Source: Epiperipatus broadwayi | Taxonomy: Eukaryota > Onychophora > Udeonychophora > Euonychophora > Peripatidae | Assembly: GCA_028023455.1 (NCBI GenBank) | Contig: JAQFVV010006199.1 | Coordinates: forward strand, 3,376,646-3,440,645 | DNA: 64,000 bases | Direction of reading: 5' to 3' | Shown here: positions 1 through 12,200 of the stretch, one piece after another | How the letters are laid out: each line of letters opens with the position of its first letter | Numbering within the stretch: position 1 is the first letter of the stretch | Notes under the pieces: generated by a model | The model's input: only the letters and a program-made list of their open reading frames with translations | Databases searched by the model: none | Told to the model about the DNA's origin: nothing | Position numbers and translations under genes: made by a program

Positions 1-1125
1 GGTAACATGTTTCCTTATGCTTACCATGATTTTAGAGTCTCAGTTTAATCTTAAAAAGTAACCTATTTTGATATCTTTTGCTTCTTCAATTTAAATGTTT
101 TAAGCAGTTATAATATGTAGTTTCTTATTGTATTTATAGTGTGTCTTGGTATTTTAGTTTTAAGATCCCATGTTTGTTTTAAAATTATATATCAGGGCAT
201 GTACTGAGAGTTTATTTCTTATATCCATTTACATTTATAATTATTTCTCTTTCTTAATAAACACTTGGGTAGATGTAAATAATTTTCTGATTATTTACAT
301 ATCTCCTATTGAGACTTTTAATTATTTTATAGCAGCTTAAGTTTGGCCAATTGTTTGGTTGGTGATTCACCAGTTATATATTTCTGTTTTCTTTTAAATT
401 AGAGATTTGATTGTCTCCTCATTTTTTTTAAATTACTTACACTGAAGTATTTTCTAAGATGTTTATTTTTGTTAAATGGGAGATTTAAGTTTTCTTCCAT
501 TCTCAATTCATACTTCATCATATTTTTTACATCATATTTATCTTTCTTGCATTGTAATCAACCATTGCAATCTTCAACATGGTTCCATGCTGTGGTTATG
601 TGGATGATATGACATCACTAGTCAATAATCTAGTGATTTCTCACCCACACTGGTTTCATTGATTTATGCAAAAATCTTTCATTTGTCATTTGTTTTAAAA
701 CTTTTGAATAAAGAAACCAGAATTGCTTAAGTGAATCTTCAGCTGAAAGAAAATTCTTCCCTCTCTTTTTAAAACTTTATTAGAAAATTAGCCTGTCTGC
801 AGGAGTGTTCAATGTTTATTCTTGTTTGTACACACCTTGATAGAATTTAATAAAATTACATTTATTGTAAATAAATCTTTGTACTCGAAATTTTTTTATT
901 AATTTTAATAAACTATAAACTTAATAAATTTTAAAATTATTGTAGGAAACATTTATCCTAGCTTTATTTTCACAATTGTATGAACAATATTAATGAGCTC
1001 TTGCTTTCTCTGGGTCTAGTCAGTGCAAATCATCATCATCATTAACTTTTGATCACAGTAAATATATTTTCCCTGTGATGTGATGCACTGTGACCTCCTT
1101 AAATGAAGTCAGGAATCTCTAAGCA
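1..1125. other. AT-rich non-coding DNA, nothing recognised
   Basis: No open frame of note and no repeat that I can match elsewhere in the window. A short (ATC)n run lies near 1030. The right edge runs into the 3' end of the minus-strand non-LTR element. Confidence 0.5.
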
Positions 1126-1129
1126 CCTA

Positions 1130-1710
1130 TGCCCAGAGAAACCTGTTAGCCACTTTACCTTCCCTTTCCATCCTCATCTTAAGTTTTCCCATAATCTGTT
1201 CCATCCCATTTCCACAACATAGTCTTTGTCAACTCTATGGCCTTTACATTTAAAACCCCCTTATCCTTTTCCAAACCCAGCATAAAAACCAATAACCCAC
1301 TTTCTTTATAATCAATTTGTTCATATTTATTCTTCCATAATTTCATTATTTGTACCCTTTCTGCTTTCAAGCATTTACATTCAATTAACAGATGCCTAAT
1401 ACTTTCTATGCCTTCCTTACATAATTTGCAGAGTAAATCACCCATATTTTTCCATTTACATGTATATCCTCTTGTTGTTAAAAATCCCATTCAAGCCTTA
1501 AACAATAAACTACTTTCCTTACTATTATCATAAATTAACTTACACCCAATGTTCTATTTACTTCTATATATATTTAAACTACCATAGTAGTCCTCCACCT
1601 CTCCAACTCCCTATTCTATATTAATGCATCTATTTTTTTATCCCATTCCTTACCACTATAACACTCAACAATCCTCCCAACACAATCATCCCACCTTTTG
1701 TACTGTACCG
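1130..1710 (-). pseudogene. Non-LTR retrotransposon, C-terminal part with RT-associated zinc-binding motif
   Basis: Seen: a minus-strand frame at 1179-1490 reads LLCKLCKEGIESIRHLLIEC, a CX2C-X7-8-H-X4-C pattern of the zinc-binding domain found at the C-terminus of many non-LTR retrotransposon polymerases. It is followed by about 60 residues ending in WDGTDYGKT before a stop. Upstream on the minus strand (to about 1710) another frame reads RWDDCVGRIVECYSGKEWDK, so the coding sequence continues but is frameshifted and has stops. Inference: this is the end of the same element whose RT core lies at 4200-6060, since strand and order agree and the RT fragment lacks this tail. The clade is unresolved. 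It is non-functional. Confidence 0.7.
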
Positions 1711-4190
1711 GTATAAATCCACCACGCTTACTCATACACAGTACCCGAGTTCAAACCCAGTCCGCGTTTAAGAATAAATTCCACAACGCCAACTGCATTC
1801 AAACCCAAACCCCGGTATGACCAACCGATGATGACTTTATAACAGCACGGGGTTATCCCTTTTCTAGCTCAGCTCAGAACATAGACCAATTCTTACAGTT
1901 AATGATATATATATTTATTATACTCTAGATATTGAAACGGTCATTCATGTAACGTATATATTTAAGTTGCCAATACAGACAGTAAGTGGCTACCTAGATT
2001 TAGAGAGTAATAAGGTGGAGGACACAAAAAGTAGATTAAATAAAGTGTTTAATAAGAAAATTAGAAAACATATAAATATAGCGTTCAACAGTACGGTAAG
2101 ACTTCCATGAATCCTCTTGTATTTAGCTACTAGTCTTTAACAATCATTTTATCTCGTGAACAAACTCATGCCAATAGCTGTGTAGTTAAATGATTGACGG
2201 GTGGCTAAGAGAATCAGAGTATTTGAGCATTGAAACGATATTTATCAAAAGGGTTTTATTAACTTATTTTATTCGAATAGACTCGAGCCGTTACGTAGAT
2301 GGACAGTTGGAAGTGGTTTTATATAAATACGGCATGGAAGATAGATGTACTGGTGGTTGCCTCTATTCAAGAGCCCTACAGTAATCACTTGCGGTGCATT
2401 AACGGAATACCGGGCGGCTTGTACTTTGACAAGGCTTAGTGCCCCCAAGTAGCTCCGGGACACGACAACCAGCCGGGATCATTTCGAACCCGGTGATCCA
2501 AGAGATTACCTGGGAAAGAAACTGCTTTCAATCCCCAATGGTAGAATGGCGAGACGCTAACTTCAGCGAAGGGAAGGCATTGCCACAGACATCAAGGACG
2601 AGTACTTGAAGTGGATTTTTAAAAGAAATTATACAAAACATGGAATCTATTCGTCTATTTCTACGCCACAGGCTGAGATCCTTATCCCAATAAAATATAG
2701 CGGAATTAAACTGACCGCGAGAACAATAATTAATTAAATTTACTCTGAAACCCTTAACCCTCCAGGTTGACAGGCGGTAGCGATAGTATTAACTTATACA
2801 GTGAGTTATTTCTCATATCATACATGACATTAATATAACACTTTAAAACCAATATATATATTTAACATTGAACCTTAGATTGCAATTATATGACCACTTA
2901 AAATAGAATACTAACGGGATTTAACATTTACCAACTCGAAATATAAAAGAATATTTAATTCAGAAAACGAAATTTATTTTTAAAATAACTTGATCATTAT
3001 TGTACACTAGTTTTACACAGAGTTGGGAAATATTACTATTGGCATCGTTTGTTTATGGAATACGCAACACAAAAAAAATATAAATGCATTCATTTAAATT
3101 ATTATTACTCTTAATTACAATTTTTATAAATTACTTCTAAAGACTAGAGCGGAGGATTAAAAGAAAAGAAAATTTACTGACAGGTTAAACAATAGCATTA
3201 TAAACAACATAAAAACTTACATGTACTTTATTTGATTGATAACATTAAGCTCGGGAGAAAGTTAAAAGTTCGTGTAACACAGTTACTCTTCTTTCTTCAT
3301 CCGGCTTGGCTTTTCCCGATTGATATTTCCGAGGAACGTAGGCACGCATATTGAAAGTTATTTGCAAGGCATTGTCAATCTGGAGATTGGAAGCCGGAAA
3401 CTATGAAGCACAAACAACATGATCAGTCAGCGGCACGAAGATTCAATTTGGCAGGGCAGAGATCAGCTCCTGGCACTTAGCCCATCAACATTGCGGTTTA
3501 CGGGTGAGCTTCTTAACAAAGTTCTAGGATTTACTCTAGCAGCTGCAGTCTTGTCTTAAGACTACCTCTCTCAACCACGTCAAAAGTTAGAATAAGTTTT
3601 TCTCTAAGATGGCCACGATTGACCTTCCCCTCTGGTTTTTGTGTTTAAGCTCCTCCTACTTTCTCTAGCTTCCAGCCATCCAGCTTGACCATACACATTA
3701 ATTATCCATTCCATTGTCCTTTTACTTTAATACGCAATTTTTAAATTGACACGGTAATTACAAATCTACATTTCTTATCTAATTTCGAATACAATTTAAT
3801 TACTTTGTACATTTGTATAATTTAGATTTTAATTAAAAACACTGATCAAAGGAATGTGACTTTTGATCAGTATTTTTAAACGACTTTGTACAATTTTAAA
3901 AAAACTAAAATTCAAACAAATACGCCCGCAATAAACTTTAAATTAAATTGATATAAATCCACAAACCACGCACACACGAATATTATCTCATGGTTTGTGA
4001 CATTTATATACGGAATCTTACCTATTGATTTACAAAACATAAAATATATAACTAATTTTTTTATTATGACTGAAAATAGACAAATCTCACTGTGGGCAGA
4101 TAGTGGTTCGAATTACCGTACCTAAAACACATGAAACGCAGATCGGTTCTTCGATCTGTCTGTTTCAGTACAAGTATATTGATATAAATT
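1711..4190. mobile_element. Probable insertion of unknown type splitting the non-LTR element
   Basis: Between the two halves of the minus-strand retrotransposon lie about 2.4 kb with no RT homology. The base composition changes: 1730-1870, 2380-2600 and 3290-3640 are clearly richer in G+C and CpG than the surroundings. A GGTTCGAA-type box occurs near 4105, and its complement near 2485. Near 4130-4160 there is an imperfect hairpin with GCAGATCG and CGATCTGT arms. No ORF over 65 codons looks real and I see no paired LTRs. It could be a non-autonomous element or a solo LTR; the ends and any target duplication are not resolved. Confidence 0.4.
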
Positions 4191-4199
4191 TTTTGGCAA

Positions 4200-6060
4200 A
4201 TCTTCTGCATCCTGCATTCTCTTTCTCACCCATCTTGTTGTCTGCCCTTTACTTGTAACCCAGTTAAATACTATTTTGGTTATTCTTTTTATTATTCATA
4301 AACTGCAACCCACCAAAGATTTTTCATTTTACTTTTTGAAACTCTCATATAAAAACTTGACCATTCCATTTCTTCTTGAATTTCCTCCTTTGCTGTCCAC
4401 ACATCTGCATCTAATGCATGTTTTCATATTTTCCTTTGTACTTTTTTTAAGTAATCTAATACCCCTTTACTAATACATCATATGTTAATCCTGATACTGC
4501 AACTCCCTTCCATACAATTCTAGCTACATCATATTTATTATATGAAAACACTGTTAATTTCTTTATCAATCACTTTCTTTTCTTTGCTTTATTTATCAAT
4601 TTTTTTCCCATTCATCCAAGCAATTTTTCTGATTACTTGGGATGAATACCAAATAACTATATCTATTCACCACAATTACATTTATATTCCCCAATAAAAT
4701 TGTACATCTTCTCTTTCCCCAGTCTTAACCATCATTATATTTGATTTTTTTCCACTAAATTTAATCCCCATCTCTTTATCCACCCTTGCGCATGTCTCCA
4801 GCATAATTTCCGTATCTTCTCTTCTTTCTGCACACAAAAAGGCATCATCTGCAAAAAAAGGCCTGGCAAAGTATATACTCTCTTTCCACCTATTAATAGC
4901 ATCTCTATCCCTCTTTCTAGTCTTTCTATTGCTCTCTCCATTTCACTCAAAGACAACAAAAACAAAATAGGTGACATAGGGCAATCTTGTCTCAGTCCCA
5001 CCCCATTTTTAACTTTAACAGATTCTATATCCTTTAATTGATATGTATAGTAATTATTTTCATATAATTTCTTAATAATATCCACTAAAGCATCATCCAT
5101 TCCCAAATTTGTTAAACTTACTCATAATATATTTTTATTTCTCTATTATATGCTTTCTCTATATCCATAAAACTCGTATATAACTGTCTACCTAAATTCC
5201 TACTCATATCCATAAGTTGTGTAACTACAAATAAACTATCTCCTATAAGCCTATCTGATCTAAAAACTCCTTGAATTTCCCTCACTATGTTATTCTCTTC
5301 CCTCCATTTTGCAACTCTTCCAGCCACCATATATGAGAAAACTTTATATAAAACTGATGTTATCACTATTGGTCTATAATTGTTTAACATTCTATGATCC
5401 TTACATTTTCCTTCAAATAATAATCTTACTCTTATATTACACCAACTACATGGAAAAACTCTCTTCTGTGCCATCTTATTGAAACAAAATAATAGCTTTA
5501 CTTTTGCCCTATGCCCTAAATTCATTACCATCTCTGCTGTCCATTCATCTAAACCTCTTGCCTTTCCAATTTTCAATTTTTTCCCTGCCTCATTCAGTTC
5601 ATTTTTTGTAAATCTAATATTCCCATTACTATATGCTTTCATGTTTTTTATCATGCTGTCTCTCACATCTAACATTTTTTCTATATCCATTACATATCTA
5701 TTTAAGATTCTCTCTAAGTCTTCTCTAGAGCTACACTCTCTTCCCTCATTATCTAGTAATACTATCTCTCTTTCCCCCACATTTTTCATTTTAATGTAAT
5801 TCCATCATTTTTTACTCCCATCTCTTCCACTTTTATTAATATCCTCCAACAATTTACTATTCAATTTCATTCTTTCTCTCTAATTATCTATTTTAGCCCA
5901 ACTTCTTTTTTTTAAGTACTTTTCCCATTTAGAATTAATATCTTTTTCACTTTCTTTGTTCTTAATAGCACACTTATATTCACTGCATGCTTCTTTCCTC
6001 TTTTTTACACTGTTACTCTCCTTTTTTATTACTTTTATTTTTCTGAATATTCTCAACTAA
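4200..6060 (-). pseudogene. Non-LTR retrotransposon reverse transcriptase, frameshifted
   Basis: Two minus-strand frames carry a reverse transcriptase. The frame at 5118-5789 has KLKIGKARGLDEWTAEMV (RT domain 0/1), NYRPIVITSVLYKVFSYMVA, then GDSLFVVTQLMD and FMDIEKAYN, where the first catalytic aspartate sits. The frame at 4735-5106 has GVGLRQDCPMSPILF, the usual G-x-RQGCPLSP box with Gly changed to Asp. The second catalytic box FADDA is present at 4844-4855 but in another frame: a run of seven T on the coding strand just upstream has shifted it. Decayed coding sequence continues to about 4200, reading RWVRKRMQDAEDLPKNLYQY. An I/Jockey-superfamily or related clade is likely, but I cannot fix it. 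No endonuclease was seen, so the copy is 5' truncated near the (TA)n tract at 6222. Confidence 0.8.
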
Positions 6061-6220
6061 AACCCTACTTGCCACTTTTTCTATTTCATCACACTAGTCC
6101 TTATAGTCACCCCAACTAACTCTTCCATGACTTCTTCAACTTGTATTTTATACTCATCCAACTTATTCTTATCATTCACTCTCCATCCACATCTCAAAAA
6201 TATTTTTTTATTATCACCTA

Positions 6221-6221
<1 letters not shown>

Positions 6222-6257
<36 letters not shown>

Positions 6258-6286
6258 CATATATTATATATATATATATATATATA
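6222..6286. repeat. (TA)n microsatellite, interrupted
   Basis: Two TA runs separated by GCATATATTA. It sits at the 5' side of the truncated minus-strand retrotransposon. Confidence 0.95.
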
Positions 6287-6930
6287 ATACATGCTAATAA
6301 TATCTTGAAATTTTTGTGGTAAATAGTTAAGTATGTTTTTTTTTTAAAAAATTAGAATTTATTGGTCAATTAGAATTACAAGATGAATACAATGTATTTT
6401 TCTGGTTGTTAAGAATTGCTATCTATGATTTATCTTATGTTTAATCTTCCAGAAAAATCTGGTTGAGCTTGAGGCTGTGAGGGATTGTTGAAAATTGAGA
6501 GTTTTTGGATTGTTTGGGGATGGAATAATCAGGTTTCAGGCAACTGATAGATTGCCCAGATGTCTTTTAAATATTTCCATGGAGTTTAGTATTTGGTCAC
6601 TTATCTTAATTTTCTTTATGATCTTACAAAAATGTAGAGTATAAATCACAGTTTATTATTTTTGAAGATTGATTGATATCGTAATGACATAATATTAGTT
6701 TGTCAAGGTAAATGCTGATCTACATAGAGTAATGTATAAATTCAAATAGCATATTTAACTTCATCCATCATGTTTTAGCACCCTCATAACTTATGAAAAC
6801 TGAAAGCTATAATGCATGAGGTGCTTATCTATTGTTAATAATCAAATGCAAACATTGGTGATGATCTGCGAGGCTCTGCTTTGCTAACAAAACAACACCA
6901 TGAGAGACTGTGTAAAAGATTCAGTATATT
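6287..6930. other. AT-rich non-coding DNA, nothing recognised
   Basis: No open frames and no visible repeat relationship to the rest of the window. Confidence 0.5.
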
Positions 6931-8060
6931 ATGTATGAGTGAAAACTAGGGCAACACTTGAAATTTAATGTTGAAATATAGTCTGCAACATTCACTGTTG
7001 AATAAAATGTTATTAATTTATTAGATAAAATCTCTGGCTAGCAGCACAATCACCAAACTGCAATGTCTAACACTATTATTGCTAACAAATGAATGAGATA
7101 TCCAATTCTGGCAATGATCTCCACAGTGCCCTCTTCCCAACCCCAAACCACATAGGGTATAGGATGGAACACCAGGGATCTTCCCCACAACCAGGCACTC
7201 TCATTCAGTCAGCAAAGTTGAGTTAAATAAAAATTTTCATTCAGATTGAATTCTCCAATAGACTTCTCTAGAAACTTACATGTTAAAATTAGCACTAATT
7301 TTGGTGTTCAGCATTTAAAATAAAATAATGTTTTGAGAGATAACTTAATAGATTTAATACAAGATGTATGGGTGAAAATTAGAGAAAACTTGAAAATAAT
7401 GTTTAAATCCGGTTGAAAAAATAAATCACAGTTGAAGAAAGTTTTCCTTAATTTAGATAATATCTCTGGTTTGTAACACAGGTACTCAAAATGCAATGTA
7501 CAATGTTATTTTTGCTAACAAATGAATGAGATATCCAATTCTGATAATGATCCCCACAGTCTCATTCAGTCAGCAAAGTAGAGTTAAATCAAAATTCTTC
7601 TTGAAAAATAAATTATTGCATAGAATTCTCTAGAAACTTCAGTTGCACTAATTTTGGTGTTCAGCATTTAAAATAGAACATTTTGAGAGATAACTTAATA
7701 GATTTCATACAGGATATATGAGTGAAAATTAGAGAAAACTTGAAAATAATGATTAAATCTAGTTGAAAAGACAAATTTCAGTTGAACAAAGTTTTTTTTA
7801 AATTAGGTAAAATCTCTGTCTTGTAATGCAGGCACTCAAACCGCATTGAATAACATTATTCTTGCTAACAAATGAATGAGGTATCGAATTTTGATAACAA
7901 TCTTCACAGCACTCTCCTCCCAGATCCAGCCCATAAAAAATTAGGATTTAGGCCCTCAGGGATTCTCCCAACAACCAGACACTTTCATTCAGTCAGTAAA
8001 GTAGAGTTACTTCTTGAAAAATGAATTTTTCCATAGAATTCTAGAGAAACTTGAATGGCT
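6931..8060. repeat. Three tandem diverged units of an unknown repeat, period about 350-430 bp
   Basis: Three direct copies begin near 6931, 7363 and 7712, each with a line like GTGAAAATTAGAGAAAACTT. Shared blocks follow in the same order: AAATCTCTGG, GCTAACAAATGAATGAG, CATTCAGTCAG, AAAGTAGAGTTA and TAGAATTCT, then GAGATAACTTAATAGATT near the junctions. Unit 2 lacks about 80 bp present in units 1 and 3 (the CCCTC-rich part between CCACAG and CATTCAG). No coding potential is shared. Origin (satellite seed or duplicated element tail) is unknown. Confidence 0.85.
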
Positions 8061-8999
8061 ACCATTTACTTCTAAGACCACTTTAAAGAAAAGTTGTAAT
8101 CTTTCTTACTTATTATTATTTGGTGATATTATTCTTGTATGAAAAGAGACTTGAGAGATAACTCTTGTCAATTGGAATTGGTTCAAGGAAATATCATTCC
8201 CTAAACCATAACTATAATGTCTAAATCAGGGAGCCATTAACAGAGTGAATTAAAATCTTTGGCTCCTTCTAGTGTACTATAGCTAAGTATGTTATTACAC
8301 AATAGATGCATTAATTTAAAGATCACACTTCAGACAGCTTAGAAAAAGCATTGGTCACTTTTTTATTTGGACACACATATTACAATTACTGCTATTGTAT
8401 CAAATTACACACAAGCAGGAAATTGATATTTATTAGTTAAATTAGAAATGCATGATTTTATTAAAGAGATGGAAAGATAAATGCATATATTAAAAAAACA
8501 TATTTAAAAGCACATAAATACCTATATATTAGAAATAGAATGCTAGGAACTGTATCTCTTAAAAGTCAATTTCTATATATAAATAAATACTATATGCAAT
8601 TGTCCAAATTAAAAATGCATTATTCTGATCAATAAAATATTCTTGAAAAAAAAAAAGGCATATTTAAATATAATTTCTAAACAGCAAGATAAGAATAAAT
8701 TTCATGAAAGTAAATTATTATGTACAAGTGATTATTATTTATAATAAATCAACATTTGTTATATGTTTTTGTGTTGGATATAATTAATAATACTAATTAG
8801 TTTATCACAAATAATTAAAATAAAATATTAAAAGTTGATTAATAGTAGAACTGATCATAGAAAGTTAATGTGCTATTACTTTATTTAAATAGTATGAAAA
8901 TATAGCAGCCATGAAAGCAACTACATATTGCATTATATTATTTTATTCTATTAATGCAAGTGAAGCTGCGATTTACAGCTAGTTTAAATATATAAGAGG
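8061..8999. other. AT-rich non-coding DNA, nothing recognised
   Basis: Very AT-rich with short A and T runs; no ORF and no repeat that I can pair. Confidence 0.5.
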
Positions 9000-9005
9000 T
9001 TTGAA

Positions 9006-9238
9006 CTTAGACTTTCACATGACCCTCAACTCTCCAATCCATCTCATATTGTTGACCCACCTGATCATACACATGTTGAAAAGATAAATAATCCCCAATA
9101 TACATATTTCCTGCTAAACCAGCAATCATCAGTTGGTCCAGATTACTATCTCCACACATATATACAATCAGTGCACCACTTTGATAGCTAATCTTCTTGA
9201 GATGTCTTGGAGAGTTGAGAGTCATGTGAAAGTCTGAG
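9006..9238. mobile_element. MITE, 233 bp, about 31-bp terminal inverted repeats, TTTGAA duplication
   Basis: The left end CTTAGACTTTCACATGACCC (continuing TCAACTCTCCA) is repeated inverted at the right end, with about 29 of 31 positions matching. Both ends are flanked by the direct repeat TTTGAA (9000-9005 and 9239-9244), a perfect 6-bp target duplication. The interior encodes nothing: a 72-codon minus frame across it spans the TIRs and is incidental. The superfamily is not assigned; the duplication length alone does not decide it. Confidence 0.85.
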
Positions 9239-9244
9239 TTTGAA

Positions 9245-12200
9245 TTCTTTATATATTGAAATGATTTTCTTTATCAATCATATCATTTCACCTACTATAT
9301 TCCATAGTAATATAATTTTACTAGTTTGAATCCCCAAGTTGGCATATATTAATCAAAAGAGCTTAATAAAAAAGTTATAATAATATGTATATGATTGAAT
9401 CTGCATATATTTTATAAAGCTGTTTTCAGACATTAGCCTATTAACTTAGTAAAAGGTAAGTAGTAAGGTATGTGTGTATATCTAATAAATGCATTTGGCA
9501 AATCATGTTAAATAATTTCTATAAATAAGGTAAACATAATTCTAAAATTTAAGGGAGTAAAGTTAAACCTTACCGCATAGGTGTATTTTCGCACATACTT
9601 ATATATATTGAAATAAACTTGTGAAGTTATAGATTTGAAACTTTGTTATTTTTTTAAAATTGTATTTATTTCACCAAGATGATAAATCTTTTGTGCTAAT
9701 TAGCTCTCTTTGGCTAAAAGTTATAGTTTCTAAGTTGGCAGATTCATGTATATAATAAAATGTTTACCAGGTTAAAATCTGTTTATATATATATATATAG
9801 TTGTTTCTTGGAAATCAGCTTACCACACCTGGGTTTTAAAATCTGTAAAAATAAGAGTGGACTTAAAAATATATTAATTTTATTTTTGGTAACAAAGAGA
9901 AGCTAGATAAGTGATGCCATTTTTTGCAATTATTTATTTATATAAACGACAAAGGTAATGGTTTTGTTTGTCAGGCTTATCAGCATACATGTAAAATAAA
10001 GAGTAAAAATTTGTTTCAACTTGTAAACAAATTGCGACATTAGCAGAGGGGAAGTCTAGTCTTATAAAAAAACCTGATTAGAATTAAAAAAGGTTGGACA
10101 CTAGATAGTTGTAACTTGTAACACTTTTGGGAGCTATGCCCACCTGTACAATAAAAAGCCAAGGCTAGAAGGTAAACCATTGCTGTCTGCTCTGATGGGA
10201 AGCAGTTCAAACTAGTAGCTGGCCCTGAAAAGAAGGATGGATAAAACAAGCAGAAAAGAAGTGCCTCATGCCTGAAGAAAAGACACCTGAGCAAAGAACT
10301 GTGGTAAAATAAAACATAACCTGCAGAGCTCTTTAATAAACTCTCATTATTAATTTTCTTAAATACTTTTAAGCTAGCTACATATAAATGCACACAAACT
10401 TGTTATTTAAACTTTACCTATTGAATAAATTCTGTAATTAAGCTAAATTGTAACTAATTCCTAAAATAATGTAACAATAAGCACTTTGTAAAACTTGCCT
10501 AACTCTTTAAAGTAAATGAACTTAATAATGTAACTCTTGTCAAATTTAAATTATATCTAAATATCTTTCTATCTGCAGTTATGCCTTCATTATATTTTAT
10601 TATATTTGTTATGAATTTATGCTATGACCCACTCAGGCTGGAGGTTGATAATTTAGATTCTTAAAGGGGGAGGGAGAGAAATGATTAGAAGTTCTCTCTA
10701 ATTAATTTATAAGTGTTAAAGCACACACATGCAATCTCCAATCTGAAACCTATATGTATATTAAATAGCTATTATGTCTTAGCTGGGTAAAAGTAGGTTT
10801 GCTAGTACAAATAAAAATATTTATAGTTAACTAATGCAAGAGCGATAGTCTAGAGCATATTTCAATTAAATATATAAGTCCTGATTATGCTTTATTCCTC
10901 CCTAGAAGTATAACAAAAACTCTTAGAGATTAATTATAGGCTAGACCACATAATTAACCCCTTTTCTTTAGCATATTTGAGTATGCTAACTTAGAAACTG
11001 GTATACAATGGTTTAATGGAAAGAAGCTATAGATTTAGTGCATTTTAAATTTAATAATCATTGATAATCATTGGCATGATGAATGTTTTCTTATAAAGCA
11101 CACCCACATGCTTAAGCAACTTGTCCTATCATATATGTATTTGTTTATAGGAATTTGGTATAAGACCATTTCATATTTGTGGCTGATAGCTTTCCTTAGA
11201 ACTGGAACATGAGGGTCCATATTGTTCATGTTTCAAGCTAATTAGACCTCCAGAACTAAATGTTCTTGTCTCATAGCAAGTCTTATGATACTGGGAACCA
11301 ATCATTGAGTTGATAAATCCCATGAGGAAACACATTTGAGATGTCATTTTATTCGGGTTAATTTAGTATTATAGTATCAGAAACTTTGCTATAACTGATC
11401 CCAGTTAATAAATTCAATGTTGATTTGAATGCATGGTCTAGCTATGTAATAATAGTCTGTATAAAGAACTAATTTAGGCTAACTTCAAGGTACCTAGAGT
11501 GATTATAATTATAAATGGTCTCTCTTGCAAGTTAACTGTTTGCAAACCTTATAGGCATCCCATAGCATGAATTAGGCATAATCCAAGCCATAGATTATAA
11601 TGTAATAAAGTTCTTAATGTAATAATTTCCAATTTAATTGTCCTGTGCATCCAATGAGGTTCTGTAACTCACTCATCTATTGTACACATGTGGTGAATTC
11701 CAATGCACAGAGGGATAGCCATTTTAATAATTGTTTAAATTTTATTAAACATATAAAATATAATATCATTTTACATATTTTTTCATAGTTCGTTCCAATC
11801 CTTTTGAATCATATTAATTTTAGTTATTAAGTGAATTATATAACTATGCATTGTCATCTTGTGTTGATTTATCTAATTATTAATTATGCTATAAACCATA
11901 GAAGTGTGTGTTTAGTTAATTACTTAGCTATAGAGTCATTTTCCCTGAGTCTCATGTTTCACCCTTTGCTACTGCTGGCACACGAATTAAGAATTGCCGA
12001 GTGTGGCCTCATATATGTCTTTCATAGGGTAGTAAGTCATGGAGTATTGGTGGAGGAGCTGAGATGCGATCTGATTCGAAGTCTCAACCCCTCATCTAGA
12101 TCAGCTTTGGGAAAATTTGCCAAGACTATGGATTTTGTTGCATGAGTGTACAAATATGACCATTACAATATTAAATTATATATGTGCAAATGTGTGTAAG

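Noticed and set aside
5479-5799. 106-codon plus-strand ORF
   Set aside because: Antisense of the reverse transcriptase frame at 5118-5789.
9007-9225. 72-codon minus ORF
   Set aside because: Lies entirely within the MITE and includes its terminal repeats.
10040-10393. 117-codon minus ORF in a GC-richer patch
   Set aside because: No recognisable domain in either strand, no start context or neighbours; likely chance.
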